A stretch of DNA of 64,000 nucleotides from Kingdonia uniflora (Eukaryota > Streptophyta > Magnoliopsida > Ranunculales > Circaeasteraceae). Shown here piece by piece: positions 54,991-64,000 of the stretch. The position numbers were made by a program, and so were the translations under genes. The stretch covers positions 62,001-126,000 of the forward strand of contig JACGCM010001812.1 in NCBI GenBank assembly GCA_014058105.1, given 5' to 3'. Position 1 is the stretch's first letter, and each line of letters begins with the position of its first letter. The notes beneath the pieces were generated by a model. The model was not told the origin of the DNA. It ran no database searches and was given only the letters and a program-made list of their open reading frames with translations.

Positions 54991-56248
54991 CATGATTATT
55001 ACATATCTGATTGTCTGTCTCGTTGTAAACGGGAGCGACCATGGTCGTATTGGGCTGCCGAGGTTTGTGTTGATTGCTGGTTTAAGTTTGTCCTTGTCGA
55101 TTGTTTTCATGTATGCGTTCGAGGTCTATGTAGCCATTGACTTTCGACAACATCTCTTCGAGTGTTTTGTGATTTTGGAAGAGAATATATTCCTTAATGC
55201 GACTGTCGTCGGAGTATACTATAACTATATTAGCATAATTGAGGGTCTTGATCTTATGAGACTCATCTAAGAATTGTTTGGTAAACCTTTCGAGTGTTTC
55301 CCCTTATGTCTTTTGAATGTTGAAGAGGACATCAACTCTGACCACTCGATCCTTATTAAATGCGAAGTGAGACATGAACAAACTAGACAAGTCTTCGAAG
55401 CTTTGAATAGATCTATTGGGTAGATTATGATACCACTTGAGTGGACTATCTGTGAGACTAGTGGGGAACATTCGACAAAGAATGTCAACGGCTGACGAAT
55501 GTGATCGGTGTTTCGGTATTTATGGATTTTTGGGATATGGAAAGCTAAAGGGACTTCGATGGCTAACAGTTTCGTGCAAATTGGGTTGTTAAGTTAGCTC
55601 CAGGGGTTAGGGGATGGCTCGAGCTGATTCAGATGGCGACTTTGATTTGTTGATCGAGCTCTTCTTGCGTTACAGAAGTTGCTCGAGGGGGAGAGTGATA
55701 TGTCCGAGGTCGATTTGGTTTCGTCCCGGGGGTATGTTCTGCACTACGCTCGCCTAATCGTTCTCGGGCTGGTGGTCTCAAATCAAGGAGGTTTGAATAT
55801 TCGTAGAGTAGAGTCACTCAAAGCTTTAGAAGGGGGAACACCTAAGTATACCGAGCCTTCGGGTATGGGATTGTGGATACCTTCGGCGCCTAGATGAACT
55901 GGGGGGTGCCTCTGCTCGGGGGTGAGGACCTAAACGCGCGCAAGTAAATATCCGCGAGTGACCAAGAGCTTTAGAACGTGCGGGAGGGTCATGTGCCCGT
56001 GGTTACTGTAGACCCCAAACAGAGTTGTGGAATTCTTCGAAGTCACGGTGGTGTCTCTCCGTTTCTTCAACATGGCTCTGGTGTTCATTTTCAAACTCCT
56101 GTCGTCGGGCTTCGCGCTCATGGCGAAGCTGGTTGGTGTGTCTTTCTTCTGCCAGAGTGAACTGCTCGTGTATCAGGACGAGTTGGGTGGCGATGTTGTC
56201 AACCAGGGTTCCTATTATGGCTGAGGTTGAACGAAGGTTAGGAGCCAT
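54991..56248 (-). pseudogene. T7 gag
   Basis: The start is MAPNLRSTSAIIGTLVDNIA at 56248, followed by a charged coiled coil (LAEERHTNQLRHEREARRQE) ending at a stop at 56003. A Pro/Arg-rich segment with TQEELDQQIKVAI lies at 55629-55817. The capsid is read in pieces at 55267-55560 (SPLVSQIV, LKWYHNLPNRSIQSFEDLSS-like, SHFAFNKDRVVRVDVLFNIQ-like). Relative to T6 it is more diverged but collinear. Confidence 0.75.
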
Positions 56249-56311
56249 TGGAGAGGTGCTAGATTTGGTAGAATTGTGGAAAGTGAGGGTAATAGCACAG
56301 ACAGTGCCAAA

Positions 56312-56690
56312 TATAGGAACTTAATTTAGCAGATGGGAGATCAAACTCTTACACCACTGGTTTAATACTTGCCTAGGGGTTCTAACAAGCGTATTTATCA
56401 GAAATAGAGTAAGCTTATAATAGACACACTTGCGTGGAGTCCTAGAATGGGATTCCTCCACGACCTCTAGTGAGGATTTTTAAGATGAGATTATTTTAAT
56501 GGATGAAATTACAAATAAGGTTCGAGTCGACTAAATCTTCAAGCTTTAGAGGATGCTCGAAGGTTATCCGAGCTTCTCTAGGATGTATAGGGGAAATCTC
56601 TCAACCTCTTTATGGTGGCTCTCTTCCCTTATTTATAGAAGACTAGGCTATGAGCCCGTGCGTGGTTTAAGTTCATATTTTTACATAACA
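56312..56690 (-). repeat. T7 5' LTR, outer end uncertain
   Basis: On the plus strand it begins TATAGGAACTTAATTTAGCA right after the primer-binding-site remnant (minus TTTGGCACTGTCTGTGC, 56295-56311). It contains CTCTTACACC, the shared TCCACGACCTCTAGTGAGGA block (about 56457-56480) and a minus-strand TATA-like CTATAAATAAGGG at about 56630-56642. After about 56690 I cannot follow LTR homology, so it may be truncated. Confidence 0.65.
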
Positions 56691-57149
56691 TGTTTTTCAA
56701 GTGCATCGTTTTTAATCAAATTTATAATAAATGCTTGTCAAGAATGTAGTGCATGAGACACATTCTCAGGTAGTGGGATATATCAAAATCAATTCATTGT
56801 GAAGGAGAAAACAATCTTAGAACCATTCAAGGATTAAATAAAAACATTAAAAATAATAACTATGTGAACCATTCAAGGATTAAATAAAAATATTAAAAAC
56901 AAAAACTATGTTTGGCCAACATGAAGGATACTAAATGTTATTTAGGTCCCACTGTGGGGTTCACCCAATAATTCCTTCTATTTATTTATTTATACACTAG
57001 TTTCGAAGAAGTGGAAGATTTACCATAGGTTTTCAATAACTTAGAGTTCGCAGTTGAACTCATTCAAGTCATCTCAACTAGCAGCTACAACTACTGAACT
57101 ATTTGTTGTTGTATTAATGGTATTTAGTGCAATTGGATCATCAGCTCTC
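56691..57149. other. Spacer between T7 and the LINE
   Basis: AT-rich sequence. It contains a direct tandem duplication of 46 bp (56821-56866 and 56867-56912; AACCATTCAAGGATTAAATA repeated). No genes seen. Confidence 0.5.
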
Positions 57150-57364
57150 CAGCTTGTTTTCCTCAATTTTCCACAACTCTCCTCTCTTCCTACTCCCTTT
57201 TCCTTCTCGGGCCTCCACTCCTACTCCCCCATGATCTACTCTACACTCCATCTCTCTCCCAGCCAGCTCACCAAAACCCCTACCCACCCCCCAAACCATG
57301 CATCTTACGTAAACCCATCTTCTCCCCTTTAGCATCTTCTACTCCTCTCCCTCCCCTCCTCCCC

Positions 57365-59665
57365 ATGGCGACCCGGACCTCGGATAGCAGCGAACAACAC
57401 TCGGAACAGCACGACAACGACCTCATCGACCACATGAATATGTGCTCTACACATGACCCCGAACCAAATGTCACCCTCGAACCATCTCGGTGGGCACAAT
57501 TACAAAACCGGTGGAAATTTGCAGTGGCATTTCGTTCGATCTCGGCAAACATAAAGGAGCAAATAGTTTGTGATGGGGTGAAACGTGAGTGAGGCAAGAT
57601 TATCCAAACCTCACCCACCATTGCTTATGAAAAAGAATCTCAAGTGTTTACGGCCAATTTTAACAGCCAACGTGATTTTCTTGCCGTGCTTGCAGCGCCC
57701 CCACCGAACATTTTCGGATTTTCCACCCTCCAACAGCAATATGACCCTCTTCTCCACCCCTCGAAGATGAGGTTTGATTGCTATCCCTGTTGGGTTCAAA
57801 TATCAGGACTCCCATGCTGCATGCACGACAAAGATACCCTCAAGCTGATTGGGAATAAGATTGGAGAACATGTTAAGGTCGATCTCCGCAAGCGTGAAAC
57901 TGAGCCGTTGCGGAACAGTTTCGTTCGCATCTTAGTTAATCTCTCTACAAGCAAAACCCTCGTCACCTCCATACCGGTTCTACAACCCGGCAGCTACGGC
58001 AACGTAAATCTTAGTGTTCGCTACGAATGACTTGAAGGATATTGTTCCCTATGTGGTCTCATCCCACATACTCTTGCATCTTGTGATCATTTTGCCAGTC
58101 TAAGACACGATCGAGCGCGAAGAAATTCAGATGAACCTATAGAGTTGCCGTTTGGCAAGAAGATTCAAGTGAACCCACCGAAACTCTCGGCGAAACTTTA
58201 CTCCCACCCCGGTCGAGAGAGCTCGTCCAACAGCCCGAGTCAGCAAATGCCTAAGGCAAACAACACAACTCAACCCTCTCATGGATACCAAAACCAAGAA
58301 AAACCGAAGCAAGACAATGTTGGGTCCTTTCTTCAAACAGCAATGGAGCAATTGTCCAAATGGTCTAGGCAGCATCAATCACAGCAGGCTCATTTCTCTG
58401 ACCTAACCCCCCCGGCAGGGTCTACTTTTCACCCAAACAATGGATACTGGCAATCTCGCTTCGTTACGTCGTCGGTGCAACAGTTGTCGTCCAGTCCGCA
58501 TGCAGGTGAGAGGCTTGTGGTTGAAAGTAGGGTTTGCATGCAACGGATAGAAATCCCAAACATCGAGGCTGTCAAAACGGCTACACATTTTGGGAAACAC
58601 ATTGGAGCTTTTAATGCTCACATTTATGAGCCTCCACATCAGTCACTCCAAGCTGTCCCCAATACAAGCCGAGATACGCAGGCTCAATTTGATACTTCAG
58701 ACCCTTACCTCAAGGACCCCACACGTATCTTTGGCGCGGATATAATTCCCTCACCACAACATCTTGATCTCTCTCAAACGAACCTTCTTAATCTAGGCCC
58801 TACCTTTGCGGCGGCCCATCTGATATCACCTCTCCAAGCCCGACACCTTGACTCAGACTTCGAAGCCAACAACAACCTTTTCCCCTTCACAAATCAGCTA
58901 ACACACCTTCCCTCTTTATCACCAAATCCCGATCAAATGTTGGTTGCTAAGCCCAATCCCAATGACTATTCTGTGCCCGTGGCTTTACACTCACCTGCTC
59001 TCCACAACAAAAGCCCAAACCCGGAGCCCGCTGGGATTTTATTGAATCCCTCACCTTCTAGGCCCACCACTTTTATTCTTCTCAAACCCAACCGCCAGGC
59101 AGTGAATACCCTAGGAAGCCCGGCTGTTTGGTCTCGACCAACTAAGACGTTGAACTAGCATCTGAACCCCCAGGAGATGGGCCAATCCTCCTCGGACAGC
59201 TCTGGTTGGGTTATACCGACTGCCACCGACATCTTCGGCCCCGAACCTCATCTTGACTCCGCAAACAACAACCACTCGGCAAGGGAGAAGTACAACCGGA
59301 CCTCGATCCTTGTTATAGATGATTCGGGAGATACAACTCCTCCAACAACTCATATTAGGAAGCGGGATCGACCTATACCGACTCCGGCCTCAGCCTCTAA
59401 TGAACAGAAACGACCATCCAAGGTATGTTATTATTCACAATTTCCACACACCCACTTCTCCTTCTTCACCTGCATGCATGCAAATATTTCTCTTTCTTTA
59501 TTTGCTATTATATGCCTTTATAAAAGATGGGGCATGAAATCACATGTTAGACATAAACTATCACATGTTAGAACTAAGCTACCACGTTCACATATGTCAC
59601 ACACGCTCGCTAAAGTCCGTTCGGCTAGACAGCGACACTATCGACTTAGAGCACACACGACGTAG
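57365..59665 (+). pseudogene. LINE ORF1, nucleic-acid-binding protein
   Basis: One frame runs from ATG at 57365 to a stop at 59663-59665 with only three internal stops, TGA 57590, TGA 58028 and TAG 59156, and no frameshift. The N-terminal domain (about residues 60-220; WKFAVAFRSISANIKEQIV, CYPCWVQISGLPCCMHDKDT) fits the DUF4283-type domain of plant LINE ORF1. A CX2CX4HX4C knuckle, CSLCGLIPHTLASC, follows directly after the second stop. The rest is long, low-complexity and Pro/Ser/Asn-rich, ending in a basic KRDRPIPTPASASNEQKRPSK-like tail at about 59420; the true C-terminus is probably near there. Binds LINE RNA in the ribonucleoprotein. Confidence 0.85.
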
Positions 59666-60070
59666 TACACAATTGTCACTACTCCCACTCTTGATAGAAA
59701 CCGGCTCAGCTCCACCCCTAGACTTAATCTCAAGAAGGAGATTCATAGATGGCTTCGGCATGCATCCTACTTTTATCCTCGATGTTTCAATCCAACTGAC
59801 CACCTTCACCGTGACCTCCTCTCCAACAAATGAGAAATCGTCAGAAAGGCATGCTCTCTCCTCCTTGCCCCGACCCCCCCCCCCCCCCCCCCGACCCGAC
59901 TACACCGGGTTAACTCACAAGGTCCAAACGGGTACACGAAGGAGTGATAAACTAGAGGTCAAGCATAGCTCCGGCCCTTATAACATCACTATCTTAAAAC
60001 ACAAACAACAATTCAACACATCTCATTATCTCCCATCGGAAGCGGGCCCGACACCGGCCCTTAGTTACCA
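59666..60070 (+). other. LINE inter-ORF region with C19 run
   Basis: Between ORF1 and ORF2. It contains 19 consecutive C (59874-59892). Short frames show nothing recognisable. Confidence 0.6.
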
Positions 60071-63000
60071 ATGATTATCCTCTCCTGGAACTGTAGAGGT
60101 GCAAACAAGGTATCCACCCCTAGAGAACTTAGGACGGACATCACCAAACACCACCTGGATATCATCTTCCTCACAGAGACTAAAACATTTAACCTGGACT
60201 CCCTTAGGCATCTCTCTAAACTGGGTCTGTCTCATACCCATACCGTGAACGCTACTCCCACTCATGGAGGCGGCTTGTGGCTAGCCTGGAACTCCAATAT
60301 CAACCTCATCGTTCTTTCCTCTCCCCATAGAGGGATCGATGCTCTTATCACGGCCCCTATTCCTCATCAACCTCTCGATACAGAGCTGGCATCCTGGCTC
60401 TGTTCTTTCACCTACGGCCCGCCCGAGCACCAGAATAAGTGGGATTACTGGAGTGCTATTAGCTTTATGGCCCTAACGTCACCATCCCTTGGCTCATCAT
60501 TAGCGACCCTAACTGCATCACCAACCAGGATGAAAAATTTGGCAAGATTTTATTCGATCCTAACGCCCCTAACCCGCTTTATGACTTCATCTTTTCTTCC
60601 GCGTTGATTGACCTCGGTTATTCCGGTGTCCCTTCCACCTGGTCAAACAAGCGCAAAGGTAGGGATCTCCTTAAACAACGGCTGGACAGAGCTCTTGGAT
60701 TGCCTCAGTGGAGCTCCGTCTACCCGGACACCGCCCTTCAGAATCTCCCCATCATCGGCTCGGACCACGGCCCCATCATCCTTAATACCAAACCGACGCG
60801 TCAAAACCTCCCTAAGCAATTTCATTTTTCTCTCTGCTTGGACTAAACACGCCCGCTACCAGGAGATTGTCAACCTTGCTTGGGCTAAAGATCAGCCTGG
60901 CTCTCAGTCGCTGCATCTTTGTAACAAGCTTAGACATACCAAGCGCGAGCTCTCAGCTTGGAATAAGACTGACTTCAATGCCAAACTGATTTCCATCCTG
61001 CATCTCCGCAACCAGATAGCTCACATCCAAAAAGAGAAACCTAATGATGAAAATATTGCTACTGAGATTGACCTTCAGAATCGCCTCCAAAATCTCCTGG
61101 CCATTGAAGAATTCATATGGCGTGAAAAATCGAGGAAAACTTGACTCCAAGACGATGACAAAAATACTAAATTTTTCCATCTTTCCACCCTTGGTTACCG
61201 GAGAGTCAACACCATCCGGAAGATTAGACGGCCCGACGGCTCCTGGGGGCAGGGGAGACAGGATATTGGTGATACGATTATTCAGCACTTCAAAAGCTCT
61301 TAACCCCGACTCACCCCACTACCAAAGTCGGGCACCTCAACATTCTCGAAGCCTCCATCACGGCGGACGACAACCTCCACCTCACCAGGGACCCCACTAT
61401 CGATGAAGCCAAAGAGGCTCTCTTCTCCTTGAATCCCCACAAATCCCCGGGTCCTGATGGCTTCACCCCTCTCTTCTATCAAAAATCTTGGGATGCAGTT
61501 AAACAGGATCTGCGCCAAGCTACGATTGCCTTTTTTCAATCGGGGAATCTTCTGGGCGAATTCAACCACACTAACATTACCCTTATCCCTAAACAGAAGC
61601 ACCCTGAGAAGCCCGAGCATTTTAGACCCATTAGCCTCTGCAATGTTAGGCTTAAAATCATCACCAAGATCCTGGCTTCAAGACTGAAACCGCTCCTAAA
61701 CAAGATCATTTCCCCCTCCCAGAATACTTTTATTCCTGGGCGGCAGATCTTTGACAATTTAATCATGGCGCAAGAGATCCTCAGGACCCTCAAGAAGAAG
61801 AAAGGCAAGCACAACTGCATGGCTGTTAAACTCGATCTTAGCAAACCCTTTGACCGTATAGAATGGAACTTCCTTATCGACACTATGCGAGCCATGGGCT
61901 TTAGCGAGAAATGGTGTCACTGGATCCACCAATACATTTCCACTACGGCTTTGTCCTTCAACCTGGACGGTACCCCTTATGGCTTCCTTAAGCCAGGTTG
62001 GGGTATTTGACAGGGTGATCCCCTCTTCCCCTCCCTGTTTCTTATTTGTTCGGAGGTTCTATCTCGAATTCTTCTCCAACTGGAAAAGGAAGGAGCTATC
62101 CACGGCATTAAGACTTCTAAAGGCAGTACTCCTATCTCCCTCCTTTTCGCTGATGATAGCTTTATCTTTTGCAATGCCAACCTTGCGGAAGCAGACACTC
62201 TCAAGAAAGACCTTGACAACTTCACCCAGGTCTCAGGGCAGGAAATTAATCTCGACAAATCCTGCATCATTTTCAGCAAGAACGGGCACCACCGGCACCA
62301 CAAGCTTATTCAGCGGATCCTTCACATTAAAAGAGACTCGTCAGGGGGCAAATACCTTGGCGCCCCGCTCGTCTTCGACCGTGCAAAAAGCCTCAAATTT
62401 CCAGGACATCATAACTCGGGTCTCTGGGCGAATTGAAGGATGGAAAGCAAAAAGAAATTCCCAAGCCGGTTGCATCACCCTCATAAAAGCTGTTAACTCA
62501 GCAATTCCTACCTTTCTCATCTCCACCTTCCCGTTTCCCCGCAAAACTTGCAAACAGCTTAACTCCATGAACGCACATTTTTTCTGGGCTCCAATAAAGA
62601 AGGCAGATCTAAAGCCCACAATATCAAATGGAGGAATATCTCCCAACCCACCCATTCTGGGGGTCTAGGCATTCGCACCGCGATCAATCACAATCAAGCC
62701 CTGATGGCCAAACTTTTTTGGCGTCTCATAAAAGAGCTCGACAAGATTTGGGCGCACAATTTAAAAGCTAAGTACATGCCTTGGGCTCCCATTATGCTGG
62801 CTGCCGCCCACCCTTCTGACTCCTGGATTTGGAAAGGTATCATCCAAGCCCGTAATATCATTTGGTCTGAGCTCTGCTGGCACATCGGGGACGAAGAGAG
62901 TGTTGACTTCTGGCTTGAGCCCTGGATCCCGGGTATTCAATTAGGGAGACTGGCGGGACCTGCCCCCGCCAGTCGTTGCAGATCCAAAGTTGCTGATCTC

Positions 63001-64000
63001 ATCTAGCCTTCGAGCCGCACCTGGAAGACGCACCTAATCCAATCCCTTTTCCACCCTGACATCGCCGACATTATTATTTGTTTGCCCCTTAGCAAGCACC
63101 CCGTTAAAGACGTCCTTCGTTGGACTCCGGAGATGAACGGGATCCTCACTGTTCGATCAGTCCACAATTGCTCTATCAAAACTGCCCTTTCTGAGAGCAC
63201 CGCGCCACCCCCGCGCTCTCTTGATCCTCTTTCCTGGGAGAAAATCTGGAAGCTTAAAGTTCCCTTTTGTCTCCAGCTCTTCACGTGGAAGATCATGCAG
63301 AACGGCCTCCCTACTTGTTTCAACCTTTGGCATGACCTTGGAGACTGGGACACACTCTGTCCTCGTTGCGGCATCGAAGACAAAACGACCACGCATGCCT
63401 TATTCTTCTGTTCCAAAATCCAAGATATTTGGCTTGAATCTGATCTCGCGATGGACTTCAGGAGATGGAGCTATTCGGACTCGGTGTCCCTCACTCTCCA
63501 ACGCTGTTTTCAAAGCATCCATCCTCCTATGGATTTATCTTCTTTCTGCAGTCTTTTTTGCACTATTTCTTTTGCTGTTTGGATTAACATGAACAGTCTC
63601 ATCTTCGACCAGTAGGCAAAGGTGACTAAAGACATTCTACAACACGCTAAGCAGCTTTGCATGACCCACATTTCTCCCTCTAACCTGTCCCAAACCATTA
63701 GACAAATCCAACCTTAATACCAGGTCCGAGAGGGATGGCACATCGTCAATGTGGATGCCTCCTGGATCGCCCAGGATAAGCATGGGGAGTCAGGTTTTAC
63801 TATTAAGAATTATCTAAACACTCTTATTTGTGCAGGTTTTAGCCCGTCCAGCACCGCAGACCCAAGAGGAGGCTAAGACGATCGCCGCGATTAGAGGGTT
63901 GGAGATTGCCAGAGGTTTAGGCCTACAGAGGATCCTTCTTTTGTCAGGCTGTCAGAGGCCCATCCGCGCTTTTCGAGAGAGACCGGAGGATCTGTCCTGG
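60071..64000 (+). pseudogene. LINE ORF2: endonuclease, reverse transcriptase, zinc finger, RNase H
   Basis: Endonuclease 60071-60840: LSWNCRGANK, FLTETKTF, GGGLWLAWNS, then after a frame change near 60470 GYSGVPSTWSNKRKGRDLLK and GSDHGPII. A frame change near 60825 and a TGA at 61142 follow. RT 61429-62670: NPHKSPGPDGFTPLFYQKSW, FRPISLCNV, LDLSKPFDRIEW, a TGA before QGDP, then the catalytic FADDSFIF at 62146-62169, and a frame change near 62390. The connection domain runs 62704-63006. The zf-RVT zinc finger is at about 63355-63415 (CPRCGIEDKTTTHALFFC). RNase H from about 63720 (GWHIVNVDASW, then EAKTIAAIRGLEIARGL in another frame) runs off the window. Performs target-primed reverse transcription; this copy is broken. 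Confidence 0.9.

Larger units (their letters stand above)
51255..56690 (-). mobile_element. Tat-type Ty3/gypsy retrotransposon T7, 5' portion
   Basis: A minus-strand element from a 5' LTR at 56312 through gag, protease, RT and both RNase H domains to the start of the integrase core. It is cut at 51255 by the right LTR of T6. It is more diverged from T1-T6 than they are from each other (for example gag starting MAPNLRSTSAIIG). Its remaining integrase and 3' LTR are not found left of T6. Confidence 0.8.
57150..64000 (+). mobile_element. L1-type LINE (non-LTR retrotransposon), 3' end outside window
   Basis: Plus strand. A CT- and C-rich 5' region from about 57150 is followed by ORF1 (57365 onward, nucleic-acid-binding with a CCHC knuckle) and ORF2 (60071 to the window end) with endonuclease, RT, a zinc-finger domain and an RNase H. 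This is the arrangement of plant L1 elements. The exact 5' end and target duplication are not determined. Premature stops and frameshifts show an inactive copy, but with fewer lesions per kilobase than most neighbours. Confidence 0.9.

Overview
This is a transposon-dense stretch of a plant (angiosperm) nuclear genome. The evidence is Tat-lineage and Athila-like Ty3/gypsy elements, Ty1/copia integrase remnants, an L1-type LINE with a terminal RNase H, a CACTA-like end, and GT-AG exon fragments of plant-type RNA helicases. The species cannot be named from the sequence. I see no intact host gene, rRNA, tRNA or CRISPR. Almost every open frame is a piece of a decayed retrotransposon; all coordinates of decayed domains are approximate.

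Layout. 1-3800: 5' part of a minus-strand Tat element (T1), whose LTR is inserted in the gag of T2. 3801-15487: plus-strand Tat element T2 (partial gag, protease, RT deleted, archaeal-type RNase H, integrase, 55-bp tandem array, an antisense coiled-coil gene on the minus strand, a long 3' region, 3' LTR). 15488-19880: mostly unassigned, including a GC-richer block with loose repeats. 19880-21815: copia integrase remnant (C1), split by an insert rich in a TTCGAA palindrome. 21820-26040: a CACTA-like terminus followed by exon fragments of two different RNA helicases and an unknown gene, plus a MITE-like element. 26042-29253: Tat element T3 (+), joined head-on to the 5' end of another Tat element, T4 (-), 29254-30593. 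30594-33600: Athila-like pol remnant (+). 33620-35561: copia integrase remnant C2 (-). 35562-38893: Tat T5 (+) with a large internal deletion. 38894-51254: T6 (-), the only Tat element with both LTRs. 51255-56690: Tat T7 (-), truncated in integrase and carrying a duplicated protease segment. 57150-64000: L1-type LINE (+) running off the window.

Most notable: T6 and T2, lying in opposite orientations, both carry a gene antisense to gag-pol between integrase and the 3' LTR. The protein has an N-terminal globular domain followed by a long coiled coil. It is split by introns, at least one splice acceptor is conserved between the copies, and there is a conserved C-terminal motif. In both elements an unrelated tandem-repeat array (155 bp in T6, 55 bp in T2) lies between integrase and this gene. 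From established knowledge, antisense accessory ORFs and 3' tandem arrays are known in Tat-lineage elements (Grande gene23 is the precedent I recall); the intron structure and conserved tail seen here deserve follow-up.

All pol genes carry stops, frameshifts or mutated catalytic residues, so nothing here appears autonomous. T6 is the least decayed; a hand count of its LTR pair gives roughly 7% divergence, mostly transitions.
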